Shown here in pieces: positions 52,818-61,581 of a stretch of DNA of 64,000 nucleotides; within the stretch, counting starts at the first letter, position 1, and each line of letters opens with the position of its first letter. The translations under genes and the position numbers were made by a program. The notes under the pieces were generated by a model, which searched no databases, was not told where the DNA came from, and saw only the letters and a list, made by a program, of their open reading frames with translations. This DNA comes from Peribacillus faecalis. Lineage in GTDB: Bacteria; Bacillota; Bacilli; Bacillales; DSM-1321. The DNA lies in assembly GCF_014712675.1 (NCBI RefSeq), contig NZ_JACXSI010000055.1, positions 1 through 64,000 of the forward strand, read 5' to 3'.

Positions 52818-53363
52818 ATGAATAGAATTGTTGCGGTCTTTATTGTTTGTTCCTTATTAATGGGGTGTGGACTAGGCACTTCTAAAGTTAGTGAAATGGC
52901 TTCCGAAATAGTGCCGGAAGCATCAGTCGTTACGATTGGAGAAACTGTGAAAGACAAAGCAGTTGAGGAATGGAAAGTGCTGAAGACTGTTTTCACGAAT
53001 AAAATTTCCCCATCAAAACAAAATGAATTCGTTACATACTATGAAAATACAGAAGAAGGCTATACATACTTAGATATCGTCATTGAGCTGACAAATTTAA
53101 AAGAAAAAGATGAGATATCCGATCAGTTTCTGAAAGTGAACATTGAGTACGATGGAAAAGATCAATATGGAACATGCGCAACAGTTGAAGATCCTGATGG
53201 TCAGGAATTTGATTTTGCCAATGCAACTGCGATTGAGCCGGAAGAAACGAGGGTGCTTCATTATTATGCCTCAGTTCCTGAGAAGATGGAGAATGACGGA
53301 AAACCGGTTAAGGCCATCATCACTTGTCAAGAGAAAGTGTATGAATTAGCCATCAGAGAATAA
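52818..53363 (+). CDS. Lipoprotein with a DUF4352-like domain
   Basis: 181 residues. The signal peptide ends in lipobox LMGC (Cys17). After a short linker comes a beta-rich domain with a conserved pattern of extracellular immunoglobulin-like DUF4352/telomeric-repeat-type lipoproteins (YLDIVIELTNLKEKDE...FLKVNIEYDGKDQYGT, then RVLHYYASVPEKM). Two Cys in the domain (CATVEDPDG and ITCQEK) may form a disulfide. GGAAGG lies upstream of the ATG. Its role at the cell surface is unknown. A channel gene follows 72 bases later on the same strand. Confidence 0.7.
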   Translation: MNRIVAVFIVCSLLMGCGLGTSKVSEMASEIVPEASVVTIGETVKDKAVEEWKVLKTVFTNKISPSKQNEFVTYYENTEEGYTYLDIVIELTNLKEKDEISDQFLKVNIEYDGKDQYGTCATVEDPDGQEFDFANATAIEPEETRVLHYYASVPEKMENDGKPVKAIITCQEKVYELAIRE

Positions 53364-53435
53364 GGATAAAATCAATTCTGCAAATTTGTTGCTTCTGTCG
53401 CATAGGAGGAATGAACAATAAATAAGGATTCATTT

Positions 53436-54107
53436 ATGGATGTTGTTATTACGATACTTACTGTCGTTTCGTTAATTGTGTTCTTTATTAACCGGCAAGA
53501 GTCTATGTGGATAAATAAGGTCATTCTGGTTATTTTCTTTTGTTTTATCCTTTACAAGTTTATAAAGTCTGATAATAAATGGGAATTCATTAAAACACAT
53601 CCTTTAGAATTGATTGCGTTAATACCAATAGATGATATTTTTAGGGGCGCAATGATTATTCGCTTCTTCAGATTGATTGTTGTTTCGAAAACGTTAAGAA
53701 GGGCATTCCCGCGTCTTGCGAAAATTTTGCAGACGAATGATCTTTATAAGGTCATTGTGTTTACGTTTATCATTATTATTTTAGCGGCTATCCCGATGTA
53801 TTATTTCGAAACGGATGTAACAAGCTTTGCCGAAGGAATATGGTGGGGCATTGTGACAACGACGACCGTCGGGTATGGGGATATCATTCCGGTTACTGTA
53901 ATCGGCCGTATCACTGCAGTTCTTTTAATGTTGATCGGTATCGGTTGTATTGGGATGATTACAGGCAGTGTAGCGACATTTTTTTCGCATAATTCCAATA
54001 AAGATGACGATAAAGAGTACATAAAGAAGAAAATTGATCAGCTTGAAAAGTTGAGTGAGCAAGAATACAAAGTGCTGTTGCAATTGATAGAAAACAAAAG
54101 GAAATGA
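53436..54107 (+). CDS. Voltage-gated-type potassium channel
   Basis: 223 residues. Four short hydrophobic segments form a compact sensor part, with an S4-like stretch IIRFFRLIVVSKTLRRAFPRL (about 74-94). The pore domain has a helix (107-123), selectivity filter TTTTVGYGD (141-149) and inner helix (ITAVLLMLIGIGCIGMITGSV). A short C-terminal coiled coil (KKKIDQLEKLSEQEYKVLLQ) would assist tetramer assembly. No RCK domain is present. AAGGA lies 8 bases before the ATG. It carries K+ across the cytoplasmic membrane. Confidence 0.92.
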   Translation: MDVVITILTVVSLIVFFINRQESMWINKVILVIFFCFILYKFIKSDNKWEFIKTHPLELIALIPIDDIFRGAMIIRFFRLIVVSKTLRRAFPRLAKILQTNDLYKVIVFTFIIIILAAIPMYYFETDVTSFAEGIWWGIVTTTTVGYGDIIPVTVIGRITAVLLMLIGIGCIGMITGSVATFFSHNSNKDDDKEYIKKKIDQLEKLSEQEYKVLLQLIENKRK

Positions 54108-54164
54108 ATACGCAAAACCAGCCTATGACATTACAATATATAGTAAACGCTTACTTTTGTTTGT

Positions 54165-54206
54165 AAAGCATTTTCAAATTGGCATAACCAATATGAAAAT
54201 GCTTTT
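54165..54206 (+). terminator. Terminator of the potassium channel gene
   Basis: AAAGCATTTTCA...TGAAAATGCTTTT with inner ATTGG/CCAAT. A cre-like TAGTAAACGCTTACT precedes it at 54141-54155 with no obvious target. Confidence 0.82.
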
Positions 54207-54215
54207 ATTTTTGCT

Positions 54216-54241
54216 CGAAAAATGAAAATTATAGCCGATAA
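54216..54241 (+). promoter_or_regulatory. Possible sigma-D-type -10 element upstream of the chemoreceptor gene
   Basis: GCCGATAA at 54234-54241 matches the sigma-D (motility) -10 consensus. The -35 TAAA element is not clear at the right distance, so this is tentative. Bases 54242-54436 form the presumed leader. Confidence 0.4.
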
Positions 54242-54436
54242 AAGCTATGTAAGAATTTTTTAAGAACAGCAATGTATCATTATAAACGTTATTGTTTACA
54301 GTGAATGTTTGTTTATAAATATACATGGTTCTGTTGTCTTTCATGTTGATTTGAGAGAAAGCAGATATTCACTATCAGGACATAAGAACAACGCGAGAAT
54401 AACACAGCAGAGAAAAAGTAGAAGGGATAGGTGAAA

Positions 54437-55774
54437 ATGGAAAAGTCAATGAACGGCGACAGAAAAAATATAATTATGGTAGTACTTAGCGGATTGTGTA
54501 TCTTTTTGATGGTTTTAGTCCATCTTTTGCACAGGCAATTTAACTTTTTAGATGACTATTTGCTGCTAAATGGGATGAGCAGTTATACAAACGATCAGAT
54601 GGTGTTATTAAATAGTACGTTAATAGCACCGATTGTTTTATTTGCAGTCAGTTTATTTTTATATAAAACGAAAGCGAACGATCGTGTCTTGCAATTAGTA
54701 GTTACTTTAACGATGACAACGAGCAGCATCTCCATTATTGCCGAGGGAAATGGTCTTGTTGAATACCATTTCTCTATTTTTATGGTATTGGCGATTATTG
54801 CGTTCTTTGCACGCATTAAGCTGATTTTGGTCAGCACCGTTATTTTTGCGGTTCATCATTTGGAGGGATATTTTTTATTCCCGGAACTATTGTGTGGTAC
54901 ATCGGATTACTCTTTTTCTTTGCTGATGATCCATGCTGTCTTTCTGGTGCTGACAAGTTCGGCGATGATTTTGGTTATTACAGCAAACCGTCGTATTGAA
55001 ACACAATTAAAGGCAGAGGCAGGGATTTTGGAGGAAGAGAAAAAGCAGCTCGTACAGCAATTAGTGAATGTCAGTGCCGAAGTGCAGGAATATGTCGATG
55101 AGGAATCACGTGCGGCCAATGCTGAGATTGCCTCATCATTATTTGAAAGCGGGAAGGATTCACAAAACCAACGGGAAAATTTAGAAGAAGGCTTGGATAA
55201 GAACGCTGACATTATGAACGAAGTAAAGTTAATTAATAAGAGTTCCGATATCGTTGCGGAAAAAGCTGAAACAAGTTTGCAAGGGGCAGAAAACGGCATT
55301 CTGGGCATTGAAGCGGCAACAAAGCAAATGGGCGTTATTACGGATGAAGTGGCTTTAAGCAGGAAATTGACGGAAAATCTTGAAAAGCAATCGCTGCAAA
55401 TCGGACAGATTCTTTCAATGATTACGGCTATTGTCGATCAGACAAAGCTGTTGTCGCTAAATGCTTCCATTGAAGCGGCACGTGCCGGAGAACATGGCAA
55501 AGGCTTTTCAGTTGTAGTCCAAGAGGTCAGAAAGCTGGCGAACGGAACAGAGGAATCAGCTTCAGAAATTCAAGCGGTTGTCTCCAAAATACAGGCGGGC
55601 ATTAAGGAATTAGTGGAAGGGATGGAAAAGAGCTTATCCGAGGTACTGGTCGGAAACGAGATGATTAAGCGAAGCGAAACAGCCTTCCATTCTATTTATG
55701 AAGATATGAAAGCGGTGAAGGAAGAAGTTACAGATATGCAAACAGCCGCAAATGAACTGATGTCGAGTACGTAG
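54437..55774 (+). CDS. Methyl-accepting chemotaxis protein with membrane sensor domain, C-terminus lost
   Basis: 445 residues. The N-terminal 190 contain about six membrane helices with a conserved EYHF...HHLEGYF His pattern and no extracellular domain, so sensing is within the membrane. A coiled coil and the MCP signalling domain follow. The kinase-control tip is [28 protein letters not shown], and the descending helix ends abruptly at SST. In another frame the next 175 bases encode the expected remainder, so the 3' end is frameshifted. ATG 54437 is used because AAGGGATAGG precedes it. Confidence 0.88.
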   Translation: MEKSMNGDRKNIIMVVLSGLCIFLMVLVHLLHRQFNFLDDYLLLNGMSSYTNDQMVLLNSTLIAPIVLFAVSLFLYKTKANDRVLQLVVTLTMTTSSISIIAEGNGLVEYHFSIFMVLAIIAFFARIKLILVSTVIFAVHHLEGYFLFPELLCGTSDYSFSLLMIHAVFLVLTSSAMILVITANRRIETQLKAEAGILEEEKKQLVQQLVNVSAEVQEYVDEESRAANAEIASSLFESGKDSQNQRENLEEGLDKNADIMNEVKLINKSSDIVAEKAETSLQGAENGILGIEAATKQMGVITDEVALSRKLTENLEKQSLQIGQILSMITAIVDQTKLLSLNASIEAARAGEHGKGFSVVVQEVRKLANGTEESASEIQAVVSKIQAGIKELVEGMEKSLSEVLVGNEMIKRSETAFHSIYEDMKAVKEEVTDMQTAANELMSST

Positions 55775-55949
55775 ATCACGAATAAGTTGTTCGAGTCTTA
55801 ATGATGCCACCGATCAATATTTTAATAAAATTGAAAATATCTCGTCAGCATCTGCGGAGCAACGAGCGTCTACAGAATCTATTTATGCTGTCATAAAATC
55901 GTTATCCGAAATTGCGAATAATTTAAATGCCATCGTGTATAAAATATAG
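55775..55949 (+). pseudogene. Out-of-frame C-terminal helix of the chemoreceptor
   Basis: SLNDATDQYFNKIENISSAS, AEQRASTESIYAVIKSLSEI and a final ANNLNAIVYKI are readable in a shifted frame and form the ordinary end of an MCP helix. About 20-40 bases after 55750 read in no consistent frame. Confidence 0.7.
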
Positions 55950-56085
55950 TAAGGATAATAAAAAGTCTGTTTAGATGTCCTATTTTTTATGCTTAAAGTA
56001 TGGTAAATTAGAAAAAAAGCTAATTTATCGTATAAAACGGGTTTTAACGACATAATTCTTATAGGACGGGAGATCGAATGGCTTA

Positions 56086-57114
56086 ATGGAAGATATAATC
56101 GCCTTTTTTCGGAGTAAAGGTTTTTCGAAAATAATTACGCTGCTTATTTTAGTTTTGCTTCTTTATAGTTTGGGCAGCATGATTCATCTTGTGTTGTTTA
56201 CGTTTTTATTCGCTTTTTTGATGGGGCGTCTTCAGATGATTATTTCCCATCAGTTGGATAAAGTTGTTAAGATTAATCCGAAGATTATTTTATTAATCAT
56301 TTATACAGCCGTTGTATTGGCGCTTGTGTTGGTACTATATAAATATTTGCCGATCATATCGTTACAGATTAGGGTTCTCGTGATGGAACTAGTGCATTTT
56401 TACAACAATCCTCCCGAGGGTGAAATCTTTAATTTTGTGATCAGCACAATTGATAAGCTTCCTCTTGATTTGGAGAGCAACGTTGAACGTATTTATACAT
56501 ATGCCTCAGAAATAGGAGGTAAGTTGATACAAGTGTTAATCAGTATTGTCCTTAGCTTATTTTTACTTTTGGAGAAAGACAAAATTCTTGATTTTGTTTC
56601 GCGCTTTAAAGAAGGTTATTTCAGTACTTTCTTTATCAACATGGAGCTATTCGGCAAAAAGTTCATCAATACGTTTGGTAAAGTAATCGAAGTGCAATTT
56701 TTAATTGCCTCTACAAATGCTGTCATTTCTATCATCGGTTTGTGGCTAATGGATTTTCCTCAGCTGATTGGTCTTGGGATTATGATATTCTTCCTTGGAC
56801 TAATTCCGGTTGTAGGTGTGATCATTTCGCTAGTTCCATTATGTATGATTGCCTATAATATTGGGGGCATTTCAACTGTAATCGCGGTTGTTGTGATGAT
56901 TGCTGTCATCCATGCACTCGAAGCGTATGTTTTAAACCCGAAATTTATGAGCGTTAAGACAAATCTGCCGACATTTGTAACATTGGCGGTGCTGCTTGTT
57001 TCGGAACATTTCCTCGGCGTATGGGGTCTGATTATCGGTATTCCGATTTTTATCTTTGCGATGGATATGCTGGAAATACCGGAAGAAGATAAAGTAAAAG
57101 AAAAGACGACTTAA
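56086..57114 (+). CDS. AI-2E family transporter (PerM/YhhT-like)
   Basis: 342-residue membrane protein with about eight helices in the 2-2-4 pattern of the AI-2E (autoinducer-2 exporter/UPF0118) family. An early hairpin is followed by a soluble stretch (VISTIDKLPLDLESNVERIYTYASEIG). The signature block is FLGLIPVVGVIISLVPLCMIAY, and VIHALEAYVLNPKFMSVKTNLP follows. Members export AI-2 or act as Na+(Li+)/H+ antiporters. Which applies here is unknown. The ATG lies just after a short TAA-ended frame. Terminator follows 8 bases past the stop. Confidence 0.87.
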   Translation: MEDIIAFFRSKGFSKIITLLILVLLLYSLGSMIHLVLFTFLFAFLMGRLQMIISHQLDKVVKINPKIILLIIYTAVVLALVLVLYKYLPIISLQIRVLVMELVHFYNNPPEGEIFNFVISTIDKLPLDLESNVERIYTYASEIGGKLIQVLISIVLSLFLLLEKDKILDFVSRFKEGYFSTFFINMELFGKKFINTFGKVIEVQFLIASTNAVISIIGLWLMDFPQLIGLGIMIFFLGLIPVVGVIISLVPLCMIAYNIGGISTVIAVVVMIAVIHALEAYVLNPKFMSVKTNLPTFVTLAVLLVSEHFLGVWGLIIGIPIFIFAMDMLEIPEEDKVKEKTT

Positions 57115-57121
57115 TGAGTGA

Positions 57122-57159
57122 AACTGTACAAAGAAATCGCCTTTGTACAGTTTTTTATT
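57122..57159 (+). terminator. Terminator of the AI-2E transporter gene
   Basis: AACTGTACAAAG / CTTTGTACAGTT plus T run. The remaining gap to 57472 is AT-rich; I see no clear Pho box or riboswitch in it. Confidence 0.88.
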
Positions 57160-57472
57160 TTGTTTTCTTAAAGTATAGGGAAGAGATGAATAGGAAGACT
57201 AGAAAAAAGGAAAGTAAGATATGCTTGTATCACAATGATTTTTAGTGTTAATATAAATTATGTTAAAATAACAATTCTGTTTATGTGTTTTTTTTGTATT
57301 TTAAATAGTTAATTTTGGATGATTTAATAAAAATCACCTTAAGTCAGGAAGAGTTATTTTAATATTCTTTCGTAATGAATGTTCACTTCATTCGTTTCAT
57401 AATATTTAAGTTCTATTAAAAAGGAACGGGCACTCAACTACATATTATTTTGATCGTGAGGGAAAATTACAA

Positions 57473-58093
57473 ATGGTTTTTAATTCTAAAAAGGACAAGT
57501 TTGGAACACTTTTAATTAATATTGCTGAAAACTTAAAGGAAGCGAGCGATTATTTCGCTGATAAAAAGCTGAACAATATCAGCGACCTGAAGGTTTTAAC
57601 AGAAGCGATGAAGGAATATGAGCATAAAGGTGATTCTTTTGTGCATGAAGTTATTAAAGAACTGAATAAAGTATTTATCACGCCGATTGAGCGAGAAGAC
57701 ATTCTGCATCTTGCTATGAGTATGGATGATGTGCTGGATGAGCTGGAACATTGCGCAGCATTAATGGAAATGTATTCAGTTGTTACAATCGATGAGTATA
57801 TGGAAAAGCTGAACGGACATATTCGTGATGCTGTTTATGAAATCGAAAAAGCTGTAGAGCTTCTTTCTTCTAAAAAGTTGCTTGATATCCGCAACCATGC
57901 CATTAAAATTAAAGAACATGAATCAGCATGTGATGGCTTGCACAGACAATGCATCAAGAACTTGTTTGTTGTTGAAAAGGATCCAATCCGCATTATTCAA
58001 TACAAGGAATTGTATGAGTGCCTTGAGGAAATCGCAGACTATTGTCAATCTGTTGCAAATACGCTTGAAACCATCATTATGAAGAATGCGTAA
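57473..58093 (+). CDS. Pit accessory protein (DUF47, PhoU-like)
   Basis: 206-residue all-helical cytoplasmic protein of the DUF47/YkaA family. The PhoU-like metal-binding segments are EYEHKGDSFVHEVIKELN and IKEHESACDGLHRQCIKNLF (E/DxxxD patterns), and VFITPIEREDILHLAMSMDDVLDELEH is the family signature. It is encoded 13 bases upstream of the Pit permease, the usual pairing, and is thought to regulate that transporter. Confidence 0.92.
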   Translation: MVFNSKKDKFGTLLINIAENLKEASDYFADKKLNNISDLKVLTEAMKEYEHKGDSFVHEVIKELNKVFITPIEREDILHLAMSMDDVLDELEHCAALMEMYSVVTIDEYMEKLNGHIRDAVYEIEKAVELLSSKKLLDIRNHAIKIKEHESACDGLHRQCIKNLFVVEKDPIRIIQYKELYECLEEIADYCQSVANTLETIIMKNA

Positions 58094-58106
58094 GGAGATT
58101 TGAATA

Positions 58107-59105
58107 GTGGATTCTTTATTTGTTTTAACCATCTTAATTGTCATCGGAGCTTTGGCCTTTGATTTTATCAATGGCTTCCATGACACGGCTAACGCCATTG
58201 CGACTGCTGTTTCGACAAAAGCGTTAAAGCCGAAACATGCGATTTTTATGGCAGCAATCATGAATTTCATCGGTGCCATGACGTTTACCGGCGTGGCAAA
58301 AACAATTACAAAAGGGATTGTCGACCCGTTTACATTAGAAAACGGATCAGTCGTTATATTGGCTGCGCTTATATCGGCCATTGCCTGGAACTTAATTACA
58401 TGGTATTACGGAATTCCGAGCTCTTCTTCTCATGCGATTATCGGAAGTATTGCCGGAGCTGCAATAGCGGCAGCAGGATTCGGAGCGATCAAATACTCCG
58501 GTTTCACGAAAATTATTGCAGCCTTGCTTTTATCACCAATCTTAGCATTTACGTTAGGTTTTATTGTGTACAGTATTTTTAAGGTCGTCTTTAAAAATAA
58601 TAATCTAGCAAAAACAAACAGGAATTTCCGTTTCTTCCAAATATTCACTGCCGCGCTGCAGGCATATACACACGGAACGAATGATGCACAAAAAGCGATG
58701 GGGATTATAACAATGGCATTAATCGCCAACGGTTATGTCGCAACATCCGATATTCCTTTCTGGGTTCAATTAGCCTGTGCGACTGCAATGGGGTTAGGAA
58801 CATCTGTCGGAGGCTGGAAAATCATTAAAACAGTCGGCGGAAAGATTATGAAAATCCGTCCTGTAAACGGGGTAGCAGCTGACTTAACCGGTGCGTCTTT
58901 AATTTTCGGGGCGACAACAATCGGGTTGCCTGTAAGTACGACACACGTTATTTCTTCTTCTATTCTTGGTGTAGGTTCTGCTCACCGTCTAAAAGGCGTT
59001 AAATGGGGAACTGCTCAACGAATGGTGATTACATGGGTTATTACGTTACCGATTTCGGCTACATTAGCTGCATTAGTCTATTTCTTACTGGATTTATTCT
59101 TTTAA
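58107..59105 (+). CDS. pit: Low-affinity inorganic phosphate transporter (Pit family)
   Basis: 332-residue H+ or Na+:phosphate symporter. The duplicated PiT signatures are visible as DFINGFHDTANAIATAVSTKAL near the N-terminus and TAALQAYTHGTNDAQKAMG in the second half, with GIPSSSSHAIIGSIAGAA and GLPVSTTHVISSSILGVG re-entrant regions. GTG start at 58107 with AAGGAG upstream. It forms a two-gene operon with the DUF47 protein, then a terminator and repeat copy E. Confidence 0.95.
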   Translation: MDSLFVLTILIVIGALAFDFINGFHDTANAIATAVSTKALKPKHAIFMAAIMNFIGAMTFTGVAKTITKGIVDPFTLENGSVVILAALISAIAWNLITWYYGIPSSSSHAIIGSIAGAAIAAAGFGAIKYSGFTKIIAALLLSPILAFTLGFIVYSIFKVVFKNNNLAKTNRNFRFFQIFTAALQAYTHGTNDAQKAMGIITMALIANGYVATSDIPFWVQLACATAMGLGTSVGGWKIIKTVGGKIMKIRPVNGVAADLTGASLIFGATTIGLPVSTTHVISSSILGVGSAHRLKGVKWGTAQRMVITWVITLPISATLAALVYFLLDLFF

Positions 59106-59110
59106 GTCAC

Positions 59111-59145
59111 GGAGCAACTGGATTTATTCTAGTTGCTTCTTTTTT
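59111..59145 (+). terminator. Terminator of the pit operon
   Basis: GGAGCAACT / AGTTGCTTC stem with T6. Confidence 0.8.
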
Positions 59146-59149
59146 CGTT

Positions 59150-59598
59150 CTTAAGAAAGTATAGATTTTTGAACTAGGAAAGCTGTCTAACCTTATACCT
59201 GCCATGCTCGGTCCTAAGCTGCCTCCCCCAAGAAACCAAAGGTGGGTTTCTCGTGTGGGGCTCTCACGATGAGAGTCACAGCAACGAAGGTATGCGGACG
59301 TAGCGATTTTAGTCGCTGTACCTTCTTAGGCTTTGTCTAGCTACAGCGGCCAGCCCCTTGAGGTCATAAGCCAAATCACTCCAGAAATTTTACAATTTCC
59401 TACGTGATTCGTCTTATGCATGTCGGAGGCTCTCAGGACGAGAGTCACAGCGACGAAGATATGCGGACGTAGCGTCCTTAGTCGCTGTTCCTTACTTGCG
59501 GGCCGCTTACGCTTTTCGGTTCCCGCATGGCTCCTTTTTCATTGAAGTGAATTCAAGAGGCAGATTCTAAAATGAAAAAGGACCGGTGACGGTTTTTC
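59150..59598 (+). repeat. Composite intergenic repeat, copy E
   Basis: Opening block CTGTCTAACCTTATACCTGCC; CCCCC...GGGG hairpin with GAAACC/GGTTTC; CTCTC-acgat-GAGAG and CAGCAACG...GTCGCTG unit (59260-59320); left arm and centre of the large hairpin (59335-59420, with the inner 58 bases almost identical to copies B and D); then a second CTCTC-aggac-GAGAG and CAGCGAC...GTCGCTG unit (59429-59488); GCGGGCCGCTTACGC; CGCATGGCTCC; closing hairpin GGACCGGTGACGGTTTTT (59580-59597). Confidence 0.88.
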
Positions 59599-59678
59599 GT
59601 AGTAAAGTAAACATTAATGGCTGAGCTGTATACAATGTAAAGAAGTAAAATGCTTTTTGTGTAAGTTGGTGTTCGATA

Positions 59679-60248
59679 TTGGAAGAATTACAGGTGAAAG
59701 TAGGCGCAGCATGGTTAGATGGTATCGGAACAATTCTTTCAGCAATAGGCAACACTCCGTTTCCATTTGTAAGTGAGCAACTTTTATTAAACACTGATTT
59801 TGTCGGCGATGTTTTGCAGGCGAACTCTGCGGCGATTATGGCTGATTTGGAAGAAGAGTATAACTTAAGCAAAATCGGAAACTCAATTGATGCAAGCGGT
59901 AATGTAACAGAAATCGCCGGCAATATTTCGTCAAATGAACTTTTGGCAAACAGTGGAAATGCTATACAAACAGTAGGTACAGGTTTAACGTTTGTTGATG
60001 CAGTACAGGTACAACAAAAATACCTTGATTTATATTATTTATACGGGACTTTAATCCAAACAATAGGTTTGTCTTTACAAACAATAGCCGGAGGATTTCC
60101 AACAGAGAACAAATTTGGAGAGAGGTTAAATACGGTAGGGACATGGGTGCAAGCGATTGGTTCGAATATAGAAGCGATTGGTGTCACGTTAGAAGTGCCT
60201 TTAGAACAAAAGCCAACAGCGTACGGTTACGGCGCTGTTGGCTTTTAG
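59679..60248 (+). CDS. Repetitive protein of DUF6944-like type, paralogue 1
   Basis: 189 residues built from recurring short motifs: WLDGIGTILSAIGNTP, FVGDVLQANSAA, GNSIDASGNVTEIAGN, GNAIQTVGTGLTF, LIQTIGLSLQTIAGG and WVQAIGSNIEAIG. The I-Q/A-x-I-G pattern recurs every ~18-37 residues and suggests stacked amphipathic helices. No signal peptide. Start is TTG at 59679 with a poor ribosome binding site, close to repeat copy E, so the N-terminus may be truncated. It is convergent with a paralogue that shares the same motif order. I think this is the DUF6944 'repetitive protein' family. Function unknown. Confidence 0.7.
   Translation: MEELQVKVGAAWLDGIGTILSAIGNTPFPFVSEQLLLNTDFVGDVLQANSAAIMADLEEEYNLSKIGNSIDASGNVTEIAGNISSNELLANSGNAIQTVGTGLTFVDAVQVQQKYLDLYYLYGTLIQTIGLSLQTIAGGFPTENKFGERLNTVGTWVQAIGSNIEAIGVTLEVPLEQKPTAYGYGAVGF
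60208..60246. terminator. Bidirectional terminator encoded within the gene end
   Basis: AAAAGCCAACAGC / GCTGTTGGCTTTT. It forms the last 12 codons of the plus-strand paralogue (KPTAYGYGAVGF) and lies directly past the stop of the minus-strand one. Confidence 0.8.
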
Positions 60249-60255
60249 CATTTTG

Positions 60256-60870
60256 TTAAATATCCAAACTTTGAGCGATGGCTGCTAATATGGCTCCTAT
60301 TGTTTGAATCCAAGCGCCGACAGCGTTCCAAGTAGTAGATTGATCTGTTGTTAAACTTGGGCTGCTCGATAAGGTTTGTATACCGAGTCCAAGTATTTGC
60401 AGCAAGTTTGCATTAATATTATATAAATTGATTAAATTTCGTTTTTGATTAAAGAAAAAAACTAATGACAAGGCAACTCCAGCTACTTGAATGGCGTTCC
60501 CTTGCGTAGTATACAGATTTTGCTCAGCTTGGTTGTTATAAAAAATAACTTGCCCTCCAAGCTCTTCTGTATTACCTACAACTTGAACGATGTTCCCGAT
60601 ACTGTTAAATGTCACTTTTGACTCGGCGTCTATTTGAATAGCGGTTGAACCAATTTGTATGACATCGCCGATAATATCAAGATTGGCTAAAGTATCAGCA
60701 CTGAGGAAACTGATCGGGGTGCTTCCGATTGCTGAAAGAGCAGTACCGATGGCTTCTGTCCATTGCGTGACGGTCATTAAAGTATTATTGCCGGCTTGAT
60801 TATAATGGTACGTACGTGGATGTGCGTCAGCATTGGCTTTTCCGTAAAAATCAATATCGTGAAAGTTCAT
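60256..60870 (-). CDS. Repetitive protein of DUF6944-like type, paralogue 2
   Basis: 204 residues with the same order of motifs as its convergent neighbour: WTEAIGTALSAIGSTP, IIGDVIQIGSTAIQI, FNSIGNIVQVVGNTEELGGQ, GNAIQVAGVALSLVF, LLQILGLGIQTL and WIQTIGAILAAIAQSL. The extra N-terminus (MNFHDIDFYGKANADAHPRT) is polar. The ATG at 60870 is chosen over 60876 because AAAAGGTG is 7 bases from it. The ribosome binding site lies in a 17-bp tandem duplication. Function unknown. The glycine and amphipathic repeats suggest membrane-surface or self-assembling behaviour. Confidence 0.72.
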   Translation of the reverse strand: MNFHDIDFYGKANADAHPRTYHYNQAGNNTLMTVTQWTEAIGTALSAIGSTPISFLSADTLANLDIIGDVIQIGSTAIQIDAESKVTFNSIGNIVQVVGNTEELGGQVIFYNNQAEQNLYTTQGNAIQVAGVALSLVFFFNQKRNLINLYNINANLLQILGLGIQTLSSSPSLTTDQSTTWNAVGAWIQTIGAILAAIAQSLDI

Positions 60871-60878
60871 TTGCATTC

Positions 60879-60912
60879 ACCTTTTCATACATTACACCTT
60901 TTCATACATTAC
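60879..60912 (-). repeat. Perfect 17-bp tandem duplication carrying the ribosome binding site
   Basis: ACCTTTTCATACATTAC occurs at 60879-60895 and again at 60896-60912. On the minus strand each copy carries ATGTATGAAAAGGT, so the leader of paralogue 2 has two Shine-Dalgarno-like sites and two mini reading frames. Confidence 0.85.
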
Positions 60913-61035
60913 AACATTATATGAAGGACAAATGCCCCTTGTATAGGTAATGTAGAATGCAACCGGAAAATGTGTTGCCTATTTTCGGTTGCTGATTGAG
61001 GCTTTGCTTAGTTTTGAATCTTCAGTTTTATTTAC

Positions 61036-61415
61036 TTACAGTAGCTTCTCGATATCTTCTTTTAGCTCCAGCGGCTCTTTAGTAGATTCATATCTTTGAA
61101 TGACATTACCGTTTGCATCAATTAAAAACTTTGAACGTCAGTTTTATGAAATACCGGGAAGGTAACACCGTAATTCAGTTTGCAAAATGCATTGACTTCT
61201 TCGCTTGTACCGGGTTCTTGCTCGCCAAATTGATTACATGGAAATGCTAAAATTTCCAGTCCCTTTTCTTGATACACTTTTGCAAATCTTCAAACTGCGG
61301 TGTGAAACCGCATTTACTTGCTGTATTGACAATGAGAAGAACCTTGTTTTGATATTGAGATAATGAAACGATATCTTCGTTTGGTTTCATGACATGTACT
61401 GATAAATATTCATGC
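61036..61415 (-). pseudogene. Glutathione/thioredoxin peroxidase pseudogene
   Basis: Minus-strand pieces in different frames give [20 protein letters not shown] (peroxidatic Cys), [40 protein letters not shown] and [20 protein letters not shown] ending IEKLL. This is the order of a BsaA/GpxA-type peroxidase. The frame breaks after the first codons and again after FEDLQK. About 40 residues between HKTDV and the KFLID block, including WNFTKF, are missing. So there are two or more frameshifts and an internal deletion. The ribosome binding site AGGAAAGG still precedes the ATG at 61415. Confidence 0.85.
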
Positions 61416-61581
61416 TATTGAGACCTTTCCTTTACCTAATATAGTAAATAGGGTTTCTTTATAATAAAATATTCCTTCAGTGTATAATATAACTAACTGA
61501 GCAAGAACGGTTTAAATTATTATATGGCAAGATTAAGTGATATAATGATGTTTACAACAGCAGAAAGAATAAGGTGAACAA

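Noticed and set aside
54141-54155. cre-like site TAGTAAACGCTTACT as a regulator of the chemoreceptor
   Set aside because: It lies before the potassium channel terminator, about 280 bases from the chemoreceptor start, and has no clear promoter to act on.
57923-58381. 152-codon antisense frame across the DUF47 and pit genes
   Set aside because: It spans two well-supported genes and their junction and has no recognisable domain.
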